From: SZUA-254 sp031379665
Lineage (GTDB): Bacteria; Bacteroidota; Ignavibacteria; UBA10030; SZUA-254
DNA: 29,711 bases
Direction: 5' to 3'
Assembly (NCBI GenBank): GCA_031379665.1
Contig: JANNFI010000100.1
Span: 1 to 29,711 of the forward strand
A program made the translations under genes and the position numbers. The notes beneath the pieces were generated by a model. That model searched no databases and was not told the DNA's origin. It saw only the letters and a program-made list of their open reading frames with translations. Shown one piece after another: positions 22,052 through 29,711 of the stretch. Numbering within the stretch: position 1 is the stretch's first letter; each line of letters begins with the position of its first letter.

Positions 22052-23062
22052 TTACCAGGAAGATTTGAACCAGGACGCGTCGGCGTAGTAGGGCTTCGTC
22101 AGATCCTCGGTCTTTTTCATCTCGTCGGGCGTCATCGGCTTGAACGCGCGCGCGATCGAGACGTTTTCCTCAAGTTGTTTGAGGTCGTCGATGCCGACGA
22201 TGATGGTGCTCACCGGAAGGGTAAGCACATACCGCATCGCCTGATCCATCGTCGTGATCCCGCCCTCGCGGAACATCCGGCCCCGGGCCGGTACTTTCAT
22301 CCCGACGATCCCCATCTTCTTCTCCACCGCAGTCGGCAGGAGGTTGTCGATGAACGACTGGTTATGCTTGTCGGCGGCATTGAGCGCCATCAGGATGTTG
22401 TCGAATGGGTATTGCGTGATCGCCTTCTTCAGGACCAGCGGGTCGTAATGCCCCGTGATCCCGAGAAACCTGACCATCTTCTGGTCCCGCGCTTTTTCGA
22501 GCGCCTTGATCGCGCCATCGTCGGAGAAGATCCCGTCGAGGTCCTCCTGCGTCCGGACGTTGTGCAGCTGCCAGAGGTCGATCCTGTCGGTCTGCAGGTT
22601 TTTCAGAGATTCTTCCAACATCCTCATCGATCCGTCGTACGACCGGCTGTGCGTCTTCGTGGCGAGGAAGACCTCCTTCCTTCTCGTCTTCATTACCTGC
22701 CCGATGTATTTCTGGCTCACCCCGCCGCCGTACATCGCAGCGGTGTCGATGTAGTTGACGCCGAGGTCGATGGCCCGGTTGATGATCTCCGCCGACGCCT
22801 TTTCGGCGCCGTCCTCCTCGAGCGCGGCCTGGCCCCCGAGGCTGAAGATTTTCACATCGTGCCCGGTCCTCCCCAGGGGACGCGTGGCCATCCCACCCTT
22901 CGTCGCGTCGTCGCCGGCGACCCCGCCCTCCCTCGCGCCGGTTTGTTCGCCCGTCGGAAGGTCGATCAGCGGTTGCACCGCCACGGCGACACCGACCGTC
23001 GCGGCTGTGCCGAGGACCGTCCCGACGAATTCACGCCTGGTGTATTTCCCCTTGTTCTTCAC
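22052..23062 (-). CDS. Tat-exported aldo/keto reductase
   Basis: A 336-residue protein beginning at a GTG with a good AGGGAG ribosome-binding site. The N-terminus carries a twin-arginine signal (YTRREFVG, Arg9-Arg10, then a hydrophobic stretch rich in Ala and Val), so it should be exported folded. The remainder is an aldo/keto reductase barrel with the complete catalytic tetrad Asp106 (NYIDTAAMY), Tyr111, Lys136 (FLATKTH) and His167 (WQLHN). The members of this family that are exported through Tat are common in Bacteroidota and their substrates are mostly unknown. It follows a monohaem-protein gene by 33 bp in one operon, which suggests a periplasmic redox pair. NADPH use in the periplasm is unusual; the cofactor may be loaded before export. 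Confidence 0.87.
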   Translation of the reverse strand: MKNKGKYTRREFVGTVLGTAATVGVAVAVQPLIDLPTGEQTGAREGGVAGDDATKGGMATRPLGRTGHDVKIFSLGGQAALEEDGAEKASAEIINRAIDLGVNYIDTAAMYGGGVSQKYIGQVMKTRRKEVFLATKTHSRSYDGSMRMLEESLKNLQTDRIDLWQLHNVRTQEDLDGIFSDDGAIKALEKARDQKMVRFLGITGHYDPLVLKKAITQYPFDNILMALNAADKHNQSFIDNLLPTAVEKKMGIVGMKVPARGRMFREGGITTMDQAMRYVLTLPVSTIIVGIDDLKQLEENVSIARAFKPMTPDEMKKTEDLTKPYYADASWFKSSW

Positions 23063-23095
23063 GGTCGTTCTCCCTGCTGCGTATCGTTGATGTGT

Positions 23096-23590
23096 TCAGT
23101 TCCTTCGACGCTCGAGGCTATCGATCGGATACCTCACCCTCATCGTGTCCCTCGACGCCTCCACCCAGCGGCGGAGCATCGACTTCTGGTCCGGCGAAAG
23201 CTCCGCATCGCGGTGGGCGATGAGGTACGACGGGAGCGGCATCTCTCCAAGGTCGAGCTGCTCCGTGATTTCCTCGAGCTTGTGATATTGTCGCCGCAGG
23301 CTGGTGTTGGCGAAGTCGGAAAAATTCAGGTGGTTTCGCGCCTCGTCGACGTGGTCTTCCATCCACCAGCCGACGGGCTGGATCTCATAGTACCAGGGGT
23401 ACCTGGTCTCGTTGCTGTGGCAGTCGTAACACGATTGGCGCAGCGTCGCCACGACCTCCTCTGGCACCGGAATGACCGTGGAGATATCCCCCGAGAGGTC
23501 AGTGGCGGCCGGGACCTTTGCCGGCCTGAAGAATTGAATCGCGATGAAGGCAATGAAAAGAACGAGCAGGACGGCTTTGAGGATCTTCAT
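23096..23590 (-). CDS. Membrane-anchored monohaem protein (haem-binding domain family)
   Basis: A 164-residue protein with one N-terminal membrane helix (about residues 4-22) and a periplasmic domain with a single CXXCH (CYDCH, 54-58) followed by SNETRYPWYYEIQPVGWWMEDHV, the signature of the small haem-binding domain family (Haem_bd) abundant in Bacteroidota. The segment LEEITEQLDLGEMPLPSYL with Met as a possible axial ligand is also typical. It is the first gene of an operon with the Tat-exported aldo/keto reductase and could supply or accept its electrons. No Shine-Dalgarno is evident before the ATG at 23590. Confidence 0.88.
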   Translation of the reverse strand: MKILKAVLLVLFIAFIAIQFFRPAKVPAATDLSGDISTVIPVPEEVVATLRQSCYDCHSNETRYPWYYEIQPVGWWMEDHVDEARNHLNFSDFANTSLRRQYHKLEEITEQLDLGEMPLPSYLIAHRDAELSPDQKSMLRRWVEASRDTMRVRYPIDSLERRRN

Positions 23591-23688
23591 GGATTTTAAT
23601 TGTGGAATGATGTCAGTTGCGCGCGCCGTTCTCCGGCATCTCTTCCACGAATATAGCCAATCAATTCAAAATAATCTCCCGGGGAGGC

Positions 23689-25929
23689 CTACGACCGCCA
23701 GAGGTACGACATCTTCAGGAAGAGTCCCCGTTGCATTTCGAGTAAACCGTCGCTCTCCACGTATTCGGTTCCGTCCCAGCGGACCTGCTCGTAGAGCGAA
23801 CCCCACCCGAAGTAGACCACCGTCCCGGGGATGTAGGTGAACGAGGCAAGGAACTCCGTGTCGAGGGACTTCCGGTAGTCGTTGTACTCGCCGATGGTGC
23901 GGAAGAAGAGGTATTGGTTCACCTGGTAGGTGAGCTTCAGGCGCGTGATGAGGTAGTCGTAGAGGAGCTCCCCGGTGGCATCTGGAGTGAAGTCCGCGTA
24001 GGTGAGCCCCGCCTCGACCCTGAAGTTCTCCCAGGGGTCGAGCGTCAGCGTCGCTCCCGCGCTGTTGCTCCTTCCCTGTTCGGGCGTCGGATAGTAGATC
24101 GCGCGTCTGTAGCGATAGAGGCCGTTGACGAAGATCCGGTTCGAGATCTGGCCGCGGAGCTGCGTATGGATGCCGCTCGTCTGGAACCTCTGTGCGTCGA
24201 ATATTTCGGTGGAGTAGTTCAACCGCGTCCGGAAGAGCCAGCTGCCTCCGAAGAAGACGTTCACGGCCGCGTCGTTCGACGTCTCCCAGAGTCCGCTCGG
24301 CCGGTCTTTTGTCTGGGCACTTATAAAATCGAAGCCGATGCGCTGGAAGAATTCGGATTCGGGCGATTCAGGATAGATGCGCGGGTTCAGATAACCGGAA
24401 AACGTCACTAGCCCGGTGCGCGTGATGTAGCCCATGTCGGCGCGGAAATCCTCCGAGACCTCCCGGACGCCGAACCGGTAATCGAGGTCCCTCGTCCCAC
24501 TCGCGAACTGAAGCCCGAGTGTGTGTCCGGTGACCGGGTCGAGGGCCGGATCGTCGAGGGCGGTCGAGAGGAACCCGCTGCCCGAGATGACCGCCGCGTC
24601 TGACACCCGGTACATTTCGTCGAACCCGGCCACGTGGTTGTTCGAGTTCTCCAACACGCGCCCGGCGTAGAGGAGACCGACGTAACTGTCCTCGTCGAGG
24701 GCCTTCTTGAAGCGCACGACGGGGTTGTGGATGTAGTCGCCGAGCGCAGCCCTGTCCTCTTCGAGTACGTGGTCGAGCGCGTAGAGGGTCGCGAGAGTGT
24801 TTCCCGGGCCCACCTTTCCCGTGAGTTTGACGCCGACCGCCGGGTCCGCGATCGTCCTCGAATAAAAGATAAGCGGATCGAAGATGTCGTTCGAGGCGGC
24901 GATCGTATAGTTGTCCTGGCCTTCCAGGAAGAACGGCCGTTTCTCGGGATAGAAGAGGCTGTACCGGAGGTTGACGTCGACCTGCCCGGCGTCCGCTTCA
25001 ACCTGGCTGAAGTCGGGGTTGATCGTCCCGTCAAGGATCAGGTCCGAGGTGATGCCGTATTTCCCGGTGAGACTCAGTTCCGCTTTCTGGTCCTGCTTCT
25101 CGAGCGTCGTCCCGACCCTCGCGTCCTGCCTGTTCGCGGTCACGGCCGGGAGGAGTTCCCAGAGTGTGTAGTGCTCGACGTCCGGGTAGGTCGTCGGGAA
25201 CATTTGCGTGAGGAGCGCGAACCCCTTCGCCGGGTCGAGCCGCGGGAAGGAACTGTGTTCGTCGCGGCGACGGATGTATCGCTCGAGGATCACCCCCATC
25301 ACCACCGGGTTGTTGTCGGCATACCGGAGGGTCTTGAGCGGGAGGCGCACCTCGACGGTGTACCCGATCGAGTCGACCTTTCCGGCGCTGTACCAGACGT
25401 AGTCGGGGTTGAAATCCTCATTGTTGGCGGCGAACCTGCTGTCGCCCTGGATGCCGAAGGGGTTGACGTAGAACCCATTCAGGCCCTGCTGGTCGTTGGC
25501 CGCGTCGAGGTTGATGCAGATAAAATCATCCTGCATCATTTTATCGCGCGCCGACACCGACGCCTTCACGAGCGAGATGTCGTCGTAACAACGGAACCCG
25601 AAGTAGAGGTTTTCCGCGTCGTAGGCGAGCGCGACTTCGGTCTGCTCCTTTGGGACGATGTCGTAATCCGGGATGAACGTCGTGAAACCGGTGACGCTCG
25701 GCGCGAATTTCCAGAACGGTTCGTCGAAGACGCCATCGATCTCCGGTGGCGCGTCCACCCTGACCGGGCGGAGCGTGTCGACTGTTGCGAGCGGGGTCGC
25801 AAACGGAGATGAGGCGCCGTCGGTCGGGGGCATCTGAGGGCCGGCTGTCGAGGGGCGAAGTGGGATGAGAGTGGTCGCCAGGACGACGACGAGATTTGCC
25901 GTGCGAAGGACGCGGGATCTGATGGTCAC
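23689..25929 (-). CDS. DUF5916-type outer-membrane protein with N-terminal carbohydrate-binding-like domain
   Basis: I start it at a GTG at 25929 because the next 30 residues form a signal peptide (VTIRSRVLRTANLVVVLATT and on to STAGPQ). The frame is open to 26160, but that part overlaps the ada gene and reads as non-coding. The 746-residue product has a CBM9-like domain near its N-terminus (VRVDAPPEIDGVFDEPFW, then a segment LAYDAENLYFGFRCYDD). It is followed by the DUF5916 domain, including the typical SQVEADAGQVDVNLRYSLF and PEKRPFFLEG motifs, and a long run of beta-barrel strands to the C-terminus (FLKMSYLWRS). Such proteins are frequent in Bacteroidota and Gemmatimonadota; the ligand is unknown. 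It has no operon partner here. Confidence 0.85.
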   Translation of the reverse strand: MTIRSRVLRTANLVVVLATTLIPLRPSTAGPQMPPTDGASSPFATPLATVDTLRPVRVDAPPEIDGVFDEPFWKFAPSVTGFTTFIPDYDIVPKEQTEVALAYDAENLYFGFRCYDDISLVKASVSARDKMMQDDFICINLDAANDQQGLNGFYVNPFGIQGDSRFAANNEDFNPDYVWYSAGKVDSIGYTVEVRLPLKTLRYADNNPVVMGVILERYIRRRDEHSSFPRLDPAKGFALLTQMFPTTYPDVEHYTLWELLPAVTANRQDARVGTTLEKQDQKAELSLTGKYGITSDLILDGTINPDFSQVEADAGQVDVNLRYSLFYPEKRPFFLEGQDNYTIAASNDIFDPLIFYSRTIADPAVGVKLTGKVGPGNTLATLYALDHVLEEDRAALGDYIHNPVVRFKKALDEDSYVGLLYAGRVLENSNNHVAGFDEMYRVSDAAVISGSGFLSTALDDPALDPVTGHTLGLQFASGTRDLDYRFGVREVSEDFRADMGYITRTGLVTFSGYLNPRIYPESPESEFFQRIGFDFISAQTKDRPSGLWETSNDAAVNVFFGGSWLFRTRLNYSTEIFDAQRFQTSGIHTQLRGQISNRIFVNGLYRYRRAIYYPTPEQGRSNSAGATLTLDPWENFRVEAGLTYADFTPDATGELLYDYLITRLKLTYQVNQYLFFRTIGEYNDYRKSLDTEFLASFTYIPGTVVYFGWGSLYEQVRWDGTEYVESDGLLEMQRGLFLKMSYLWRS

Positions 25930-26074
25930 TGCGATGCTATATATAGATGAAGGCGGCCGATGATACCGGATGGTACGGAATTGGATCGGGTGATGTTGCG
26001 GAATGTGTAGGAAAAGTGACCGTTCACCATCTGAGGCCGGGCCAGTGACCGGCAGAGAGACCTCCAGTAATCGG

Positions 26075-27130
26075 TCAAACCGGGAAGTTTTTACGTTGTT
26101 CAAGCTCGATGAGTCGTTTCTTCCTCCACACTCCCCCGCCGTACCCGGAGAGCGACCCATCCGACCGGATGACCCGGTGGCACGGGATGACGATGGCCAG
26201 GTAATTCCGGCCGTTCGCCTGCGCCACGGCCCGAACGGCGTTCGGATCGCCGATCCTTTTCGCGAGGTCGGCGTACGACCAGGTGCGGCCGAACGGGATT
26301 TTCACGAGGTTCGACCAGACCGATTTGTCGAACGGCGAGCCGCCGGGACGCACCGTCACCGTGAACTTCGCAAGCTTTCCATCGAAATATTCGCCCAGCT
26401 CCTTCGTGATCTGTTGCAGATGCGGATTGTCCCCCGGCGTGATGACGCTTTTTGACCTGTTGCGCAGCGTACCGATGGCCCGCTCGAGCCCCCTCCGGTC
26501 CACGAAATCGAGCAGACAGAGACCCTCGTCGTTCGCCACGGCGAGCATCGCACCGAGCGGTGTGTCGATCCATTTCGCCAGGAGCACGCTCAGGTCTTCG
26601 GCCTTGCCCGGTCGGTCGCCGAAGATTTTCCTGAACGCCTGCCAGAACCCGCTTGCCGATTCGTACCCCTGATTCAGCTGCGCACCGATCACGCTCTCCC
26701 CCTCGCGCACTTCGCGCAACGCCTTTCCCATCCTGCGGGCGCGGTGATAGGCGTGGAAGGTCATTCCGTAATACCGTTTGAACTGCCTTCGGGCCGTCGA
26801 CGGGTCGAGCTTCTCGCGGCGGAGGTCGGCGTCTGTCAGCCGGCCCGTGGGGTGCGATTCAATCGTTTCCCTGAGCCGTTTCACGAGCGGCGGTGGTTCG
26901 ATCGCACGCTGGAGCGGCTTGCAGCGTTCGCACGGCCGGTAGCCGGCGAAGAGCGCATCGTTCTTCGAGGCGAAGTATTCGACGTTCTCCGGCTTCGGTT
27001 TTTTCGCGCTGCAGGTGGGGCGACAGAAGATGCCGGTCGTCCTGACGGCGGCGTAGAAAACGCCTTCGTAGGTCGAGTCCCTCCTGGCGAGGGCTGAATA
27101 CATCGTGCGGGAAGATGGAAGTGCGTTCAT
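26075..27130 (-). CDS. ada: Bifunctional DNA alkyltransferase and transcriptional activator Ada
   Basis: A 351-residue full-length Ada. The N-terminal zinc domain has Cys36 and Cys40 (IFCRPTC) and Cys67 and Cys70 (CERC); Cys36 corresponds to the residue that takes methyl groups from DNA phosphotriesters and so switches Ada on. An AraC-type helix-turn-helix region follows (about 85-170, LDPSTARRQFKRYYGMTFHAYHRARR). The C-terminal part is an O6-methylguanine methyltransferase with acceptor Cys317 in VIPCHRV and the usual NAVRAVAQANGRN segment before it. It repairs alkylated DNA and activates its own regulon. It stands alone, behind a Bacteroidota-type promoter at 27153-27183. No second adaptive-response gene is visible. 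Confidence 0.95.
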   Translation of the reverse strand: MNALPSSRTMYSALARRDSTYEGVFYAAVRTTGIFCRPTCSAKKPKPENVEYFASKNDALFAGYRPCERCKPLQRAIEPPPLVKRLRETIESHPTGRLTDADLRREKLDPSTARRQFKRYYGMTFHAYHRARRMGKALREVREGESVIGAQLNQGYESASGFWQAFRKIFGDRPGKAEDLSVLLAKWIDTPLGAMLAVANDEGLCLLDFVDRRGLERAIGTLRNRSKSVITPGDNPHLQQITKELGEYFDGKLAKFTVTVRPGGSPFDKSVWSNLVKIPFGRTWSYADLAKRIGDPNAVRAVAQANGRNYLAIVIPCHRVIRSDGSLSGYGGGVWRKKRLIELEQRKNFPV

Positions 27131-27152
27131 CGGGGATCGTGCTCCTGTGGTT

Positions 27153-27183
27153 GAAATGTATCGAATCGTGTCGACAGGAACAA
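27153..27183 (-). promoter_or_regulatory. Candidate Bacteroidota-type promoter of ada
   Basis: The minus strand has CTTG (TTG at 27183-27181), exactly 20 bases, then TACATTTC (27160-27153), one mismatch from TAnnTTTG. Transcription would begin about 15 bases further on, just ahead of the ACAGGAG ribosome-binding region. The spacing is identical to that at 22009-22039. Confidence 0.5.
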
Positions 27184-27189
27184 GATACC

Positions 27190-27208
27190 GCGCGCCGGGG
27201 TGGCGCGC
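27190..27208. other. Perfect 7-bp hairpin next to the ada promoter
   Basis: gcgcgcc (27190-27196) and ggcgcgc (27202-27208) flank a five-base loop, ending six bases upstream of the -33 TTG of the ada promoter. It lies 114 bp past the stop of the beta-propeller gene, so it could be that gene's terminator (only a weak T-rich follow-on, GGTATCTTGTT) or a protein-binding dyad for ada. Confidence 0.4.
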
Positions 27209-27321
27209 ATTCGAGGAACGGGCGGGGAATTCAGAGTGTCCGATGCCCCGGTTTCTCGAGTGGCAAGTGTCCGGGGATGGCGCGACCGTCCGGGCTTATC
27301 TCAGGTTGAGGAGAACGAGCA

Positions 27322-29711
27322 TCACCTGTCCCGCGGCGCGGGAGGAGTCTCGTTGATTTCCCTGATGATGATCCGATTGCCGGCCGACGCGACGGCTCCG
27401 GACGACAGTATCAACACACCGTCGCTTGAGACCTTCACCCAATACCCCTTCCCAGGTCCGATCTGCGTCGCGTTGAAATACCCCGCGAGGTAACCGAAGA
27501 ACTGCGATGTGACGAGCCCCGGCGGATCGGAGGTTATCGTCCCAACGGCCACGGCCGTGCCGATCGAACCGATGATGTTCCAACCCGCGAAAACCGGTAT
27601 GGTGTCCGCGGCGAGCGGATTGCCGCTGATCGTGACGGGCGAGAACGGTGAGACGGGGAATTTCAGCCAGTACCCCACCCCCGGAACCAGTGAATCCTGC
27701 GGGACATATCCGGAACTGTCGAACGAGTACGCCTGTGAAATGGCTTCGGGGTAATCGAAGATGACGGGTATGCCGGTGGTGTCGATCGGGTTTGAGACCA
27801 GGTTCCACCGTGGATTGACATCGACGTCGACCGACGACCCCAAATCAACCGGCATGTCGATGGTGTAGGCCGAGCGGCCGTGCGTGAACGCAGCGAGCGT
27901 CCTCGTAGCCGCGTGGATGTGGATATCGTGGACGGTCACATCGGGGAGGCCCGTGCCGAGGTCGGACCAGGAGGACCCCAGGTTGGTCGAAACCATCACC
28001 CCGATGTCGGAACCGATGTAGAGTGTCGACGGATAATCCGGATCGACCAGAACGTCGTTGAGGGGGACGTCGGGGAGCGTCGTTCCGATGTCGGTCCAGG
28101 ATGCGCCGTTGTTGGTGGTGCGGTAGAGGTGCCCCTGGTTGTCGTACTCGCGGAATCCGGAGAGCGCGACGTAGGCGACCGCGGGGTCAGTATAATCCGC
28201 CGTCACCCTCGACACCCAGCGCAACGGCAACCCCGCCGCAATGTCGGTCCACAAGCCGCCGCCGTCGGTGGTCACCCAGAGCCGGCCGTCGCCGGTGCCC
28301 ACGTAGACGATGTTGGAGTCGGCCGGCGCGGCGTCGATGGTCGAGAGTGTGCTGAAGAATCCGCCCAAGTTGTATGTCAGAATCGGCGAGATCTTCGTCC
28401 ACAACCCGGCGCCGTCGGTGCTCCGGTAGAGATAATTCGTGCCGGCGTAGAGTTTCTTCGGGTTCTGCGGGTCGAGGACGAACGGCATCTGCCAGTTCAC
28501 CGGTTCGGCGAAGTTGATGCCGCTGGTGCCGGTAGCCCAGTTCGAACCGCCGTCGGTGGAATAGACCAGCCCGCCGTTCTGGTATTCGGCATAGATGATG
28601 TTCGAATCGGTGGGGTCGACGGCGCAGTTGAACCCGTCGCCGCCGAAGATCACCGACCAGTCGTTGTCGACGCTCGAGCGGGTGCGCATCGTGGAGTTGT
28701 CCTGCGAGCCGCCCATGACGTAGTCGACGCTCTGGGCCGCGACGGTACCAGCGTAGAACTGCGTGATCGGCAGGTTGCCGGAATGGATCCAGGTCGACCC
28801 CCCGTTGGTGGAAGTAAACACTCCTCCGTCGTTGCCGAACACCATTTTATTAATGTCGGACGGCGCGTATTCGATGCAGTGATGGTCCACGTGGTAATCG
28901 CCGGAGGTCGAGGCGTAATTATAGTTCGGACCACCGTCAGTCGTCTGGTACATATTGGTCATTCCCGTCCAGACTTTGTCCGGGTCCGATGGGTGGATGC
29001 GGAGGATGTTGTTATACCACCCCTGCCCTTCGCCGTACGTGCCCGCGTTGTTGAACACCTTCGACCAGCTGTCGCCATTGTCGAGGCTCTTATACACGCC
29101 GTCCCAGCTGAATCCCCCGCCTCCGGTCACCGAGGCGTATGCGATCGACGGATTGCTCTTCGAGTAATCGAGGGAAATCGAACTGATGTTCGGATCGTTG
29201 AACGGGAACCCGATCGTCACCTGCGTCCAGGAGGCGCCCGCGTTTGTCGTCGTGTAGAGTCCGCTTCCGGCCCCCCCGCGCTGGACGGTGGGCAGCGTCC
29301 TGTAATAGGTGTGCGTGGCTGCGAGGACCCTCGAAGTGTCGTCGGGGTCGATCTGGAGGTCGGTCGCGCCGGTGATCGAGTCGACCTGGAGGACCCGCGT
29401 CCACGACGCGCCGGCGTTCACCGACTTGTAGACGCCCTTGTCCTCATTCTGGGTGCGGTACAGGCCGAACGCCGCGACGTAGATGGTATTGGGGTTGAGG
29501 GGATTGACCGCGATCTTCGCGATGTGGCCGGTCTCGGCAAGGCCGAGGTTGGTCCAGGTCGAGCCGGCGTCGGTCGAGCGCCAGAGCCCGTTACCGGGAT
29601 AGGTGTCGACGCTGCTCGGGTTCGATTCGCCGGTGCCGACGTAGATGACGGAAGGGTTTGTCGGATCGAAGGCGAGCGAACCGATCGAAAAACTCTCGTT
29701 GAACACGTTCG
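27322..29711 (-). CDS. Large secreted Asp-box (BNR/sortilin-like) beta-propeller protein (N-terminus cut by window edge)
   Basis: The frame enters from the right edge and about 795 C-terminal residues are visible. Some eleven Asp-box motifs (S/T-x-D/N-x-G-x-x-W) can be counted, for example STDAGSTWTNLG, TTNAGASWTQV, STNGGSTWIHSG, TTDGGGLWTDI and STNLGSSWSDLG, which mark the blades of sialidase- or VPS10/sortilin-type propellers. After about residue 630 of the visible part there is a beta domain with a repeated motif (RWNLVSNPID, GVGYWLKF, GWNIIGSIG, GKGYWVKVSSDG) common near the C-terminus of Ignavibacteria and Bacteroidota secreted proteins. The end, REINETPPAPRDR, is where such proteins usually pass into a type IX secretion domain, but here a stop codon follows. 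No catalytic activity can be assigned. Confidence 0.85.
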   Translation of the reverse strand, partial: NVFNESFSIGSLAFDPTNPSVIYVGTGESNPSSVDTYPGNGLWRSTDAGSTWTNLGLAETGHIAKIAVNPLNPNTIYVAAFGLYRTQNEDKGVYKSVNAGASWTRVLQVDSITGATDLQIDPDDTSRVLAATHTYYRTLPTVQRGGAGSGLYTTTNAGASWTQVTIGFPFNDPNISSISLDYSKSNPSIAYASVTGGGGFSWDGVYKSLDNGDSWSKVFNNAGTYGEGQGWYNNILRIHPSDPDKVWTGMTNMYQTTDGGPNYNYASTSGDYHVDHHCIEYAPSDINKMVFGNDGGVFTSTNGGSTWIHSGNLPITQFYAGTVAAQSVDYVMGGSQDNSTMRTRSSVDNDWSVIFGGDGFNCAVDPTDSNIIYAEYQNGGLVYSTDGGSNWATGTSGINFAEPVNWQMPFVLDPQNPKKLYAGTNYLYRSTDGAGLWTKISPILTYNLGGFFSTLSTIDAAPADSNIVYVGTGDGRLWVTTDGGGLWTDIAAGLPLRWVSRVTADYTDPAVAYVALSGFREYDNQGHLYRTTNNGASWTDIGTTLPDVPLNDVLVDPDYPSTLYIGSDIGVMVSTNLGSSWSDLGTGLPDVTVHDIHIHAATRTLAAFTHGRSAYTIDMPVDLGSSVDVDVNPRWNLVSNPIDTTGIPVIFDYPEAISQAYSFDSSGYVPQDSLVPGVGYWLKFPVSPFSPVTISGNPLAADTIPVFAGWNIIGSIGTAVAVGTITSDPPGLVTSQFFGYLAGYFNATQIGPGKGYWVKVSSDGVLILSSGAVASAGNRIIIREINETPPAPRDR

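Noticed and set aside
25930..26160. N-terminal extension of the DUF5916 protein into ada
   Set aside because: It would overlap ada by 86 bp and place a signal peptide 78 residues inside the protein.
1092..26455. Many long open frames on the plus strand
   Set aside because: They are rich in Arg, Val, Gly and His, lie opposite well-recognised genes, and arise from the high GC content; none shows a family motif.
27131..27321. Frameshifted type IX secretion domain downstream of the propeller protein
   Set aside because: Reading the other frames past the stop gave no NYPNPFN-like motif.
1..29711. CRISPR arrays, tRNA or rRNA genes, transposases
   Set aside because: No regularly spaced repeats, cloverleaf-like or rRNA sequence, or transposase motif was seen on either strand.

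Overview
The window looks like a high-GC Gram-negative bacterium of the FCB group (Bacteroidota / Ignavibacteriota / Chlorobiota side). The reasons are the DUF5916-type and Asp-box secreted proteins, a haem-binding-domain monohaem protein, outer-membrane beta-barrels, and two candidate housekeeping promoters that fit the Bacteroidota consensus (TTG, about 20 bases, TAnnTTTG) rather than the E. coli one. Genus-level assignment is not possible from this sequence. Every gene I can support lies on the minus strand, so the text below runs from high to low coordinates, in transcription order, where that matters.

Region 1-12,920 is a dense multihaem cytochrome c locus made of three modules, each pairing cytochromes with a beta-barrel. 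Module A is 12871-9829: an octahaem protein, a small predicted outer-membrane protein and an NHL-repeat lipoprotein, ending in a terminator. Module B is 9739-4129: a tetrahaem cytochrome resembling OmcE-type nanowire cytochromes, a 552-residue beta-barrel, an NHL beta-propeller, and a 12-haem protein whose N-terminal part is a paralogue of that tetrahaem cytochrome. Module C is 3977-1: a cytochrome c554-like tetrahaem protein with its own terminator, a 429-residue beta-barrel, a 12-haem periplasmic cytochrome, and a lipoprotein cytochrome cut by the window edge. Altogether I count 44 haem-attachment sites in these six cytochromes, two of them with unusual spacing. This is the layout expected of porin-cytochrome conduits for extracellular electron transfer.

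Region 13,028-18,783 is the likely control and assembly block. It holds ccmF (cytochrome c haem ligation), a membrane histidine kinase with a CXXCH haem c motif in its periplasmic sensor domain, and an NtrC-type sigma-54 activator, all in one overlapping operon, followed by a separate single-domain receiver protein with degenerate active-site residues. Sigma-54 (-24/-12) promoter sequences stand in front of the receiver gene, the octahaem operon and the c554 gene, with weaker ones in front of ccmF and module C. The simplest reading is that a haem-based sensor, co-transcribed with the machinery that makes haem proteins, switches on the cytochrome conduits through sigma-54. This is inference, but the promoter sequences and the CXXCH motif are directly visible.

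Region 19,040-21,862 is a second, soluble two-component system (PAS-PAS kinase plus NtrC-type regulator). Region 22,052-29,711 is less specialised: a Tat-exported aldo/keto reductase with a monohaem partner, a DUF5916 outer-membrane protein, the bifunctional DNA-repair regulator Ada, and a large secreted Asp-box beta-propeller protein cut by the right edge.
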